From positions 1 through 64,000 of the forward strand of contig CAVXTD010000008.1 in assembly GCA_963764565.1 (NCBI GenBank): a DNA stretch of 64,000 bases, given 5' to 3'. Below, one piece after another: positions 1 through 8,955 of the stretch. The notes under the pieces were generated by a model. It was given only the letters and a program-made list of their open reading frames with translations, was not told where the DNA came from and searched no databases. This DNA comes from DATBLE01 sp963764565 (GTDB lineage Bacteria > Actinomycetota > Thermoleophilia > Gaiellales > Gaiellaceae). Position numbers and translations under genes: made by a program. The stretch's first letter is position 1; each line of letters begins with the position of its first letter.

Positions 1-249
1 GATCTCGCCGAGGAAGTCGCCGGGGCCGAGAGAGGGCAGCAGCCGGGTGTCTCTGCGCACGTCGACGGTGCCCTCCAGCAGGATGAAGAACTCCCGCCCG
101 CGCGCGCCCTCCTTCGTCAACGTCCGGCCGGTGCGGATGTCCACCTCATCTGCGATCTGCGCGATGCGACGAAGCTCCGACTTGGAGCACCGCGAGAAAA
201 GCGGCACATTCGCCATCGCCTCGATCTTGGAGTCGTGCCCGATCTTCAC
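1..249 (-). CDS. Cyclic-nucleotide-binding domain protein (partial, N-terminal 83 residues)
   Basis: The minus strand opens with GTG at 249 and stays open to the window edge, so only the N-terminus is present. The product begins VKIGHDSKIEAMANVPLFSR and continues through a typical Crp/cNMP-binding beta-roll: PLFSRCSKSEL, then GREFFILLEGTVDV, then LGPGDFLGEI, the phosphate-binding-cassette region. Proteins of this family bind cAMP or cGMP and switch a DNA-binding or other output domain; the output domain lies outside the window. It is followed upstream on the same strand by a Ser/Thr kinase ending at 267, so the two may be co-transcribed. Identity of the fold is clear; ligand and output are unknown. 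Confidence 0.75.
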   Translation of the reverse strand, partial: MKIGHDSKIEAMANVPLFSRCSKSELRRIAQIADEVDIRTGRTLTKEGARGREFFILLEGTVDVRRDTRLLPSLGPGDFLGEI

Positions 250-266
250 GCGCTGAGTCTAAACCG

Positions 267-1680
267 TCACGGCACCGAAATCTCGCTCAGATGCGTGCGT
301 GGGTAACCGGGCGCAAGCCTGGTGATCCAGACCAGGAAATAGCGGCGAGGTTGGCGCCAGCGTGAGGTCGAACGTGGTGCGCGAGCCGACGGTCTGAGAG
401 CCCGAGACCGGATCGAACGGCCCCGTCGGCGAGGAGCCTGCCTTGATCTCGGCGATGAACCCCGGCGTGTCGGAGACGACCGTCAGCGAGCGTGGCCGAG
501 CCGCTACTCCCGCGTCGAGGACCAGCCCGACGCCGTTCTTCAGGTTCCCGAACGTGGTGCTCGCATAGCGTTCGGTCTGCCACGAGGTGGACGGATGACC
601 GTCCGTCGCGTTCCCCGCGAGCTCGTCGTATTCCCGGCCGTCGCCCTGCGGATCGTAGGCGCGGATGCCCGTCAGATGAACCGGCCCGCTGCCGCCGCCG
701 GAGCCCGAGTCGCGGAGCCCGAGATAGGCGGCAGCTCCGCCGCCGATCGCCGCGATCGCGAGCAGGAGCACGAGCAGCCGGCGTGGCCTCCTGCGACGCC
801 GGCGCGGCCGCGGCACGGCGGCGGTGCGCATGATCGCGGTCCGGTCGGTGTCGGGCTCGGCCAGACCGGCGAGGCAGGCGTCGAGCTCGGCGACAAACGC
901 CTCCATTGAGGGAAACCGGTCGGCGGGATCCTTCGCCATCGCCCTCATGAGTGCCGTGTCCAGCCTGGCCGGAACGTCCGCGCGGGCGCCGGCGATGCTC
1001 GGCGGCGGGTCGTTGACGTGGCGCATCGCGACGGCGACGAAGCTGTCACCGGTGTACGGCGGCTTTCCCGCCAGGAGCTCGTAGACGACGACCCCGAGGG
1101 AGTAGACGTCGCTGAGTGCATCCGCGGGCCGACCGGTCGCCTGCTCCGGCGCAATGTAGTCGCTCGTCCCGAGCACGGTGCCCGTCTGCGTCAGCCCGGC
1201 CTTGACGTCGGCGGCGTGCGCAATCCCGAAGTCGGTCACCTTCACGTCGCTCTCCCCGATCAACACGTTCTGGGGCTTGACGTCGCGGTGCACGAGGCCG
1301 GCGGCATGGGCGAACGCGAGCGCACGGCCGACCTTGATTGCAAGCTCGAGCGCGGTTCTGACCGGCAGCGGCCCCTGCCGCGCGACGAGCTCCTTCAGAT
1401 TCTCACCATCGACGTACTCGAAGACGATGAACTGGCGCCCGTCCTCCTCGCCGCGATCGATCACAGTGACGATGTTCGGGTGCGAAAGCCGCGCCGCCGC
1501 ACGCGCCTCGCGGCGGAAGCGCTCGACGTAGTCCTCGTCGCGGGAGTAGTGCTCGTGGAGGATCTTGATCGCGACCGCGCGCTCGAGCAATCGGTCGCGA
1601 GCACGGTAGACGCTGGACATACCGCCCTTGCCGACGAGCTCCTCGAGCTCGTAGCGATCCGCGATCAACTCGCCGGTCAT
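267..1680 (-). CDS. Membrane Ser/Thr protein kinase with C-terminal discoidin-like domain (frameshifted near its end)
   Basis: A Hanks-type kinase fills residues 1-270: glycine loop GKGGMSSVY, ATP lysine in VAIKIL (about 39), catalytic HRDVKPQN, DFG in VTDFGIA and APE in YIAPEQ. A basic Arg-rich stretch and one membrane segment (LLVLLLAIAAIGGGAAAYLG, about 300-322) follow, then an extracytoplasmic beta-sandwich-like tail with DGHPSTSWQTERY, as in discoidin-like domains of actinobacterial kinases. The frame that starts at ATG 1680 runs out of family likeness near 345. Shifting one frame gives RYFLVWITRLAPGYP and a TGA at 267, so one missing base near 345 is likely. Kinase identity is secure; substrates are not visible. 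Confidence 0.88.
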
Positions 1681-1710
1681 CCGGCGGCCATTCTCGCTGG
1701 GACGTCCGAG

Positions 1711-3036
<1,326 letters not shown>

Positions 3037-3042
3037 GCGGCC

Positions 3043-3048
3043 AGCATA
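3043..3048 (-). promoter_or_regulatory. Candidate -10 box (TATGCT) for gabT
   Basis: TATGCT on the minus strand lies exactly six bases before the gabT ATG, with no ribosome binding site between. This spacing puts the transcription start at or next to the start codon. The same arrangement recurs at many first genes in the window. No clear -35 is seen. Confidence 0.45.
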
Positions 3049-3067
3049 GCCAAGCCCCCGGCGACCG

Positions 3068-3073
3068 TAGAAT
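3068..3073 (+). promoter_or_regulatory. Candidate -10 box (TAGAAT) for dcd
   Basis: TAGAAT lies seven bases before the GTG start at 3081 of the dCTP deaminase gene, and there is no Shine-Dalgarno. This fits a leaderless transcript. The box is back to back with the gabT box in the 44-base divergent gap. Confidence 0.45.
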
Positions 3074-3080
3074 CGGGCCT

Positions 3081-4667
3081 GTGGTTCTCTCCGACCGGAC
3101 GATCGAGCGCCTGCTCGGCGAAGGCCGGATCGAGATCGACCCCTACGACCGGGCGCTGCTCCAGCCGTCGAGTGTGGACGTGCGGGTCGACCGCTACTTC
3201 CGCGTCTTCCGCAACTCCCGCTACCCGTACATCGACGTCAAGCAGGAGCAGGAGGGTCTGACCGAGCTGGTCGAAATCGACAGCGAGCCGTTCATCCTCC
3301 ACCCGGGCGAGTTCGTGCTCGGCTCGACGCTCGAGCGGGTGAAACTGCCTGACGACCTCGTCGCCCGGCTGGAGGGGAAGTCGTCGCACTCGATACGAGG
3401 TCCCAACGACGCAGGGATGGCGGACGATCGGCGAGCTCGAGCCGGGTGACCTGGTGTTCGACGAGAGTGGCTTTCCGACGGTCGTTCTGGCCTGTACCGC
3501 CCGATGCTCAAACGGCCGTGCCGGGAGGTCGAATTCTCCGATGGTGCAACGGTCGTTGCCGACGCCGAGCACCTCTGGCGGACGGTCGACAAGAACGGTC
3601 GGCGATACGGCCGACAGATAGACCGAGTCGGACGACGAGCTCGATCGCCCGGACGCTTCACGTCCGAGGGGAGCGCAATCACCAGATCCCGCTGGCGGGG
3701 GCCGTCTGGTACCCGACTCGTGACCTTCCGATCGATCCGTACGTCTTAGGCGTTTGGATCGGAGACGGAACCTCGACAAAGGCGGAGATCACGTGCGCGG
3801 ATGCCGACATCCTCGAAGAGGTCGAGCTCGCCGGGTATGCGGTTGCCCCTCAGCGGACGCGACAGCTTGTGTACCGGATCGGAGGCACAGGGCATACGCG
3901 AGACACGGCAACCGGCCGCTACGTCCGCAACGACTCGCTTTCGAGCACCCTCCGAAACATGGGTCTCCTGGGCAGCAAGCGGATTCCGGAGGAGTACTCC
4001 GCGCCGTCGATCGAGCAGCGGGAGGCCTTGCTGCAGGGCCTCATGGACACGGACGGGTACGTTGACCGCCTCGGCCGGTGCGATCTCACGACGGTGCGCG
4101 AACCTCTTGCAGAGCAGTACGCCGAGTTGGTCGCAAGCCTTGGATTCCGACCGAAGCTGGCGCGCAAGCGGGCGATGCTGGACGGCCGATACATCGGCCC
4201 CAGTACGAGCTCCGGTTCACACCCGATCGCCCGGTTGTTCAGGCTGCCGCGGAAGCTGGCGCGCCAGAAGGCGGCGATCGGCCGGTTCCACCTCTTTAGA
4301 GCGATCGCTGACATCCGCGAGGTAGAGAGCGTTCCCGTCAGGTGCATCGAGGTTTCGTCCCGAACGGGATGTTCCTGATACACGCTCGTTCATCGCGACG
4401 CATAACAGCTCATTGGGCCGCCTCGGCCTGCTGATCCACTCGACCGCCGGCTTCATCGACCCAGGCTGGGACGGGCACGTCACGCTCGAGCTGTCGAACG
4501 TCGCCAACCTGCCGATCACGATCTACCACGGGATGAAGATCGGCCAGCTCTCGTTCGTCCAGCTCTCCGAGCCGGCCGCCTCGCCGTACGGCAGCGACGG
4601 CCTCGGCTCGAAGTACCAGGGGCAGCAGGGCCCGACTCCGAGCCGCTACTGGCGGAACTTCCGGTGA
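3081..4667 (+). CDS. dcd: dCTP deaminase precursor interrupted by a LAGLIDADG intein
   Basis: The N-terminal extein (3081 to about 3386) gives VLSDRTIERLLGEG through LPDDLVARLEGKSS. The C-terminal extein (4407-4667) resumes SSLGRLGLLIHSTAGF and ends GPTPSRYWRNFR. Joined, they give a dCTP deaminase of usual length (about 185-190 residues) with the active-site loop GKSSLGRLG, the catalytic Glu in VTLELSN and the C-terminal SKYQGQ motif. The enzyme deaminates dCTP to dUTP for dTTP synthesis; some actinobacterial forms also hydrolyse to dUMP, which the sequence does not settle. About 340 codons of intein separate the halves. Several one-base breaks occur near 3387-3400, between 3480 and 3680, and near 4355-4390. 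The stop overlaps the next gene's GTG at 4664. Confidence 0.88.
3387..4406 (+). other. Intein with LAGLIDADG homing endonuclease inside dcd
   Basis: After GKSS the reading becomes LDT, EVPTTQGW, TIGELEPGDLVFDESG, the usual N-terminal splicing block. ADAEHLWRT may be block B. A two-motif LAGLIDADG endonuclease follows (LGVWIGDGTS, then GLMDTDGYV), then the C-terminal splicing blocks VRCIEVSS with PNGMFL and RSFIATHN immediately before Ser+1 of the C-extein. The terminal His-Asn and following Ser are those needed for C-terminal cleavage. The first residue cannot be fixed because indels blur the N-terminal junction; it appears to be Ser or Ala rather than an obvious Cys. The endonuclease part (3680-4350) is in one open frame. 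Inteins self-excise from the protein; the endonuclease spreads the element into intein-free dcd alleles. Confidence 0.88.
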
Positions 4668-5549
4668 TCCTCGTCACCGGCGGCACGGGGTTCGTCGGCC
4701 CGAAGGTCGTTCATGCGCTGCGCACCGAGGAGCGCGAGGTCCGCTGCCTCGTCCGCCGGCCGGAGCAGGCCGCGACGCTCGAGGCCTGGGGCTGCGAGCT
4801 CGTCCGAGGGCGACGTCACCGACGCCGCGAGTCTCCGGCGAGCTGTCGCCGGTTGCGACGCGGTCGTTCATCTCGTCTCGATCATCACCGGGAAACGGGC
4901 CGACTTCGAACGCGTGATGGTCGAAGGAACGCAGAGGCTCCTCGACGCGGCCGAGGACGCCGGCGTTCGCCGCTTCGTGCTGATGAGCGCGCTCGGCACC
5001 GACGACAGCTCGAAGGACCTCGTCCCGTACTACGGGGCGAAGTGGGAGATGGAGCGCTCGACGAGGGAGTCGGGCCTCGAGCACGTGATCTTCCGGCCGA
5101 GCTTCGTCTTCGGGCGAGACGGAGGCGTGCTGCCGCTCTTCATCCGGCAGGTGCGCTGGTCGCCCGTGACGCCCGTGATCGGTGACGGTGAGCGCCGGCT
5201 TCAGCCGATCTGGGTCGAGGACGTGGCAGCCCACTTCGCCAAGGCGATCGACCTGCCGGAGGCCGCAAACCGCACGTTCGAGCTCGGCGGGCCCGACCGG
5301 GTGACGTGGAACGAGCTGTACGAGCGCATCGCGCGCACGCTCGGCAAGCGCCGCGCGCGGATGCACGTCCCCGTGTCGATCATGCGCATCGGGGCGGCGG
5401 TCGCCGAGCGGCTTCCGGCCCCGCCGCTCACGCGCGACCAGCTGACGATGCTCGAGGCGGGCGACAACGTCTGCGACCTGGCGCCGGCGCTCGATGCCTT
5501 CGGGATCGAGGTGATCCCGCTCGACGAGCAGATCCGCCGCGCGGCCTGA
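4664..5549 (+). CDS. NAD(P)-binding SDR protein, NDUFA9/complex-I-associated type (one frameshift)
   Basis: GTG at 4664 overlaps the dcd stop. The product starts MILVTGGTGFVGPKVV, a Rossmann TGxxGxxG motif, followed by REVRCLVRRPEQ. One extra base near 4811 breaks the frame; it resumes as GDVTDAASLRRAVAGCDAVV and continues to TGA at 5549. Downstream features are VHLVSIITGKRADFERVM, FVLMSALGTD and a YYGAKWEME segment that matches the atypical-SDR YxxxK position. Such proteins of about 290 residues bind NAD(P)H and modify quinone, sugar or lipid-type substrates; the actual substrate cannot be told. Translational coupling to dcd probably reflects operon position rather than shared pathway. Confidence 0.8.
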
Positions 5550-5557
5550 GGATCGCA

Positions 5558-5563
5558 TAGGGT
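5558..5563 (+). promoter_or_regulatory. Candidate -10 box (TAGGGT) for the lipoprotein gene
   Basis: TAGGGT ends eight bases before the ATG at 5572, just after the preceding stop codon, and no Shine-Dalgarno is present. This fits the leaderless pattern seen repeatedly in this window, although GC-rich sequence makes single hexamers weak evidence. Confidence 0.3.
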
Positions 5564-5571
5564 TCCGCGCG

Positions 5572-6042
5572 ATGCGGCGAGTCGCCTTCCTGTCGCTGAT
5601 TACGACGGCGGCGATCCTGGCGCTCGCCGGCTGTGGCGGCACCGGCGGAGGTTCGAAGAGCTCGAAGCCGTTGACCAAGGCCGAGTACCAGGCCAAGATC
5701 ACCCAGATTGCAAAGGATGTCGCCGCCGGCGTCGGCACGACGACCAGCTCGAAGACGATCTCCGATGCCGACGTCGCGAAGTTCGTCAAGCTTCTCCGCG
5801 ACTTCGCCGCCGAGCTCGAGCCGGTGACACCGCCCGTCGAGGTGAAGGATCTCCACGTCCGGCTCGTCGCCGTCATGCGACAGCTCGCGGACGAGTTCCC
5901 CGGAATCGCCGACAAGCTCAGGAGCGCGAAGGACGCAAGCGCCGCGATCGGCGCGCTGTTCGGCGCGAAGTCGATCCAGAAGCTGGCTCAGTTGCAAATG
6001 CAGTTCAAGGCCAAGGGCTACGACCTCAACCTGAACGGCTAG
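5572..6042 (+). CDS. Small secreted lipoprotein of unknown function
   Basis: The 156-residue product has a classic lipoprotein signal: MRR, a hydrophobic core FLSLITTAAILALA and lipobox LAGC at about residues 18-21. A Gly/Ser-rich linker follows, then a helical, moderately charged domain (LTKAEYQAKITQIAKDVAA, ADEFPGIADKLRSA). The mature part has no enzymatic motif and is mostly heptad-like alpha helix, similar in style to many actinobacterial surface lipoproteins. It is followed by a strong hairpin at 6061-6082. I do not recognise a named family. Confidence 0.75.
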   Translation: MRRVAFLSLITTAAILALAGCGGTGGGSKSSKPLTKAEYQAKITQIAKDVAAGVGTTTSSKTISDADVAKFVKLLRDFAAELEPVTPPVEVKDLHVRLVAVMRQLADEFPGIADKLRSAKDASAAIGALFGAKSIQKLAQLQMQFKAKGYDLNLNG

Positions 6043-6060
6043 CCCGCTCGTGAAAAGACC

Positions 6061-6082
6061 GAGGGCCGCTTTCGCGGCCCTC
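6061..6082. terminator. Bidirectional hairpin terminator between convergent transcripts
   Basis: GAGGGCCGC pairs perfectly with GCGGCCCTC across a four-base loop, a nine-base all-strong stem. On the minus strand it is followed by GGTCTTTTC, a short U-rich run, so it would end the methyltransferase transcript; on the plus strand it sits 18 bases after the lipoprotein stop. Between it and 6282 lies a 200-base gap with no long ORF but with a small ORF and possible RNA structure. Confidence 0.7.
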
Positions 6083-6209
6083 GAGTCCGGTTACCAGCCT
6101 GTATTAGCAGGGGCGCTTCCTGCCGCCATCAACTCGAAGGCGGCGGCGCTCTCAGCGAATCCCCCACGCTGGCTAGGCGGTTCCCTTCTTCAGGTCCGGG
6201 GACACGCCC

Positions 6210-6251
6210 CTACTGGCCGGTACCTCCACTGCCCGTACTGTCATCGCTCAA
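6210..6251 (-). CDS. Possible 13-codon small ORF with an unusually strong ribosome binding site
   Basis: On the minus strand AAAGGAGGTGG, almost a perfect complement of the 16S rRNA tail, stands nine bases before TTG at 6251. The frame reads LSDDSTGSGGTGQ and stops with TAG at 6210-6212. Downstream the RNA can fold (for example GCCGCC with GGCGGC) before ending at the 6061-6082 hairpin. It lies 31 bases after the methyltransferase stop, so it would be the last segment of the Suf-Rieske-methyltransferase transcript. It could encode a peptide, a leader, or be part of a structured RNA; no family is recognised. Confidence 0.35.
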   Translation of the reverse strand: MSDDSTGSGGTGQ

Positions 6252-6282
6252 GTCGGACCACCTCCTTTCCGCGGTTAGCCGC

Positions 6283-6882
6283 TCACTCTAGCGAGTCGCT
6301 CAGGACAACGCTAACCTCGAGTCCGCGGTCGAGCGGGACCGTGACGCTCTCGAGCGTGGGGTCGCTCTGGCGAGCACGCGAGTAGGCGCCGAGCGCTTCG
6401 GAGTGGGAGAGAACGTTGTCGGCGACGATCACGCCTCCCGGCTCCAGCTTGCCGCGCGCGAGCTCGAACAGCCGCTCGTAGTCGTCCTTTTCCGCGTCGA
6501 GGAAGACGAGGTCGAAGACATCCTCTAGCTCGGGCAGGTGCTCGTGCGCGTCGCCCTCGACCAGGGACGCCCAGTCGTCGAGCCCCGCCTCGGCGACGTT
6601 GCGGCGCCAGGCCGCGCACTTTGCGCCGTCGTGCTCGATCGAGAGAACATGACCGCCGAGCATGCGCGCGCCGGCGGCAAGCCAGATGGACGAGTAGCCG
6701 CGGGAGCCGCCGATCTCGAGCACCTCGCAGGCGTTCTGCGGAGCGACGAGCGCGAACAGGAACCGGCCCGTCGTCTGCGCGATCGACCGAGCGCGCCGGT
6801 CGCGTGCAACACCCTGTTCCCGTTCGGTCGCATCTTCCCGCTCGAGCCGCGCCAGGACGGTCCTCACCCTTTCGTCGAGCAC
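6283..6882 (-). CDS. Class I SAM-dependent O-methyltransferase (caffeoyl-CoA/catechol-type)
   Basis: The 199-residue product carries the SAM-binding EVLEIGGSRGYSSIWLA (motif I), an acidic post-strand-two turn (VLSIEHD), DLVFLDAEKDDYERLFELA with the metal-ligand Asp typical of O-methyltransferase family 3, and PGGVIVADNVLSHSEAL. Length and order match small bacterial O-methyltransferases that act on catechol-like or unknown phenolic substrates with a divalent metal. The GTG start at 6882 is ten bases beyond the Rieske stop, so the gene is the tail of the sufS-sufU-Rieske operon. Its link to Fe-S assembly is positional only. Confidence 0.82.
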   Translation of the reverse strand: MLDERVRTVLARLEREDATEREQGVARDRRARSIAQTTGRFLFALVAPQNACEVLEIGGSRGYSSIWLAAGARMLGGHVLSIEHDGAKCAAWRRNVAEAGLDDWASLVEGDAHEHLPELEDVFDLVFLDAEKDDYERLFELARGKLEPGGVIVADNVLSHSEALGAYSRARQSDPTLESVTVPLDRGLEVSVVLSDSLE

Positions 6883-6891
6883 GGCTGCGAC

Positions 6892-7204
6892 TCAGATCTC
6901 GACCTTGACCATGCCGTCCTCGACCCGGACGGGAAACACGTCCACCGGCTCGGTACGCCGGAAGCGTGAGCGCCCGGCCGCTGCGGATGTCGAAGTTCGC
7001 GCCGTGGCGGGGGCAGATGACGACGCCGGTCTCGGTGTCGAACTCGCCCTCACAGAGCGGGCCGTCGTCGTGCGAGCAGCGGTCCTCGATCGCGTAGTAC
7101 GCGCCGTCGAGGTTGTAGACGCCGAGCGAGATCGCTCCCGCATGGACGATCTTGACCTCGCCCGGCGGCAGCTCCTCCACCGGGCACACGTTCAGCTCGG
7201 GCAC
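6892..7204 (-). CDS. Rieske [2Fe-2S] ferredoxin-like protein (one frameshift)
   Basis: GTG at 7204 starts a protein of about 103 residues with the two Rieske ligand motifs: RCSHDDGPLCEG and VICPRHGANFD (Cys-X-His and Cys-X2-His), followed by the SGRALTLPAY strand. The frame breaks near 6960; the next frame gives EPVDVFPVRVEDGMVKVEI and a stop at 6892, the normal end for this family. Such small soluble ferredoxins, like the non-haem-dioxygenase ferredoxins, carry electrons between redox partners. Placement right after sufU is common in actinobacterial suf operons, suggesting a role in or dependence on Fe-S assembly. Confidence 0.85.
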
Positions 7205-7220
7205 GCCGGGCAGACCACTG

Positions 7221-7655
7221 CTACCGCAGCTCGAGCTCGTCGAGCTCGGCGAGGCCGGCCGGGAGCGGCGTGCCCTTCCCCTTGTGCAGGGCGAGCTTCA
7301 ACGTCGTCAGGCCGAGGATCGCGCACTTGAGGCGCACCGGCGTCAGCGGGATCCCGATCTCGTCGAGCAGGTCCTCCTTCGGCATCGCCGCGACCTCGGT
7401 CGCCTTCCGGCCCTTGACCATCTCCGTCAGCATCGACGTCGCCGCCTGGCTGATCGCGCAGCCGCGCCCGGAGAACATCACGTCGTCGATCGTGTCTCCG
7501 TCCTCGCCGAAGGCGACGTAGATCGAGACCTCGTCGCCGCAGAGCGGATTCTGGCCCTCGGCCTCCGCGTCGGCGTCCTCCATCACGCCATGCCCGCGCG
7601 GGTTCTTGTAGTGGTCGAGGATCACCTCGCGGTACAGCTGGTCGAACTCGCTCAC
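7221..7655 (-). CDS. sufU: SufU, zinc-dependent sulfur-transfer partner of SufS
   Basis: The 144-residue product begins MSEFDQLYREVILDHYKNPR and shows the three conserved cysteines of SufU in NPLCGDE, GRGCAIS and RLKCAIL, with the Asp of CGDE as fourth zinc ligand. The insertion between the second and third Cys, which distinguishes SufU from IscU, is present (KGRKATEVAAMPKEDLLDE). SufU accepts persulfide sulfur from SufS and passes it to the SufBCD scaffold. The GTG start at 7655 overlaps a TGA in a neighbouring frame of sufS, consistent with translational coupling. Confidence 0.92.
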   Translation of the reverse strand: MSEFDQLYREVILDHYKNPRGHGVMEDADAEAEGQNPLCGDEVSIYVAFGEDGDTIDDVMFSGRGCAISQAATSMLTEMVKGRKATEVAAMPKEDLLDEIGIPLTPVRLKCAILGLTTLKLALHKGKGTPLPAGLAELDELELR

Positions 7656-8916
7656 CGCTCGCCTCGGCTCGCTTCACCCGAGCACCTCTCACCTTGCGCA
7701 GGCCCGCGACCAGCCGGTCGATCTCCTCGGGAATCGTGTACAGGTAGAAGCTCGCCCGGTTCGTCGCGGCCACGCCCAGGCGGGTCATCAGCGGCTGGCA
7801 GCAGTGGTGGCCGGCGCGGATCGCGATTCCCTCCCAGTCGAGCACCTGCGCCACGTCGTGCGGGTGGACGCCTTCGACGTTGAACGAGACGAGCCCGACG
7901 CGCCGGTCGGCCGGCGGCCCGTAGACGGTCACGAAGGGCAGCTCGGCGAGTTGCTCGAGGGCGTACTCCACGAGCTCGTGCTCGTGCTGCTCGATCGCCT
8001 CGAGCCCGGCCGCCTCGAGGTAGTCGATCGCCACACCGAGCCCGTAGGCCTCGGCGATCGCCGGCGTCCCCGCCTCGAACTTGTACGGCAGCTCGTTCCA
8101 GAGCGTCTCCTCGACCTTGACCGAGCGGATCATCGAGCCGCCGAAGTTGAACGGGGACATCTCCTCGAGCAGCTCGCGCCGGCCCCAGAGGACGCCGGCC
8201 CCGGTCGGGCCGCACATCTTGTGCGACGAGAAGGCGACGAAGTCTGCGCCGAGCGACTGAACGTCGATCCGCCGGTGTGGCGCGGCCTGCGCCGCGTCGA
8301 CGACCATGATCGCGCCTCGGTCGTGTGCCCAGGCCGCGAGACGCTCGATCGGGTTGATCGTGCCGAGCGAGTTCGAGACCAGGTTGGCCGCGACGACCTT
8401 CACCCGTCCGTCGCCGACCGTCTCGTCGAGCAGATCCATGCGCAGCTCGCCCTGGTCGTCGATCGGCAGCATCCGGAAACCGGCACCGGTGCGGCGCGCG
8501 ATCTGCTGCCACGGCACGAAGTTGGAGTGGTGCTCGAGCTCGGTGACGACCGCGAGGTCGCCGGGGCCGAGGTTGTCGAGCCCCCACGCGTATGCGACGA
8601 GGTTCAGCGCCTCGGTCGCCTGGCGCGTGAAGATCACCTCGCGCGTCGAGGATGCGTTCAGGAACGCGCGGATCTTCTCCCGAGCGCCCTCGTACCCCTC
8701 GGTCGCCCGCTCGGAGAGCGTGTAGACGCCGCGGTGCACGTTCGAGTAGGACGTCTCGTAGAACTCGCGCATCGCGTCGAGCACCTGGCGCGGCTTCTGC
8801 GAGGTGACGGCGGAGTCGAGGAAGGCGAGCGGCTTCCCGTGGATCGGGTGGTCGAAGACGGGGAAGTCGGCCCGCAGCTTGTGGGCGTCGAGCTTCGGTT
8901 GGGCCGTGACCGCCAT
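7652..8916 (-). CDS. sufS: SufS cysteine desulfurase (frame disturbed at its 3' end)
   Basis: ATG at 8916 opens a group II cysteine desulfurase: FPVFDHPIHGKPLAFLDSA, the PLP-stacking TELEHHSNFVPWQ, VVDAAQAAPH, the Schiff-base lysine in SSHKMCGPTG, and the catalytic cysteine in RAGHHCCQPLM. It removes sulfur from cysteine as an enzyme persulfide. The frame does not stop at the expected place after VAGLRKV but runs through all of sufU; a one-base slip around 7680-7700 would bring in the TGA at 7652-7654, which overlaps the sufU GTG. I take that as the real end. A TACGAT box six bases before the ATG suggests leaderless expression. Confidence 0.9.
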
Positions 8917-8922
8917 GGTCAG

Positions 8923-8928
8923 ATCGTA
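8923..8928 (-). promoter_or_regulatory. Candidate -10 box (TACGAT) for sufS operon
   Basis: TACGAT on the minus strand sits exactly six bases before the sufS ATG with no Shine-Dalgarno, giving a leaderless configuration. It is inside the 39-base gap shared with the divergent queuosine-salvage gene. Confidence 0.45.
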
Positions 8929-8955
8929 CCGGCAGGGTTGTGGTCGAATGCCGAA

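Noticed and set aside
3446..4378. A separate homing endonuclease gene
   Set aside because: Its frame holds both LAGLIDADG motifs, but splicing blocks flank it and the dcd halves join exactly across it, so it is part of an intein.
6255..6270. Plus-strand resemblance to the 3' end of 16S rRNA (ACCACCTCCTTTC)
   Set aside because: No other 16S sequence is nearby. Read on the minus strand it is simply a strong Shine-Dalgarno.
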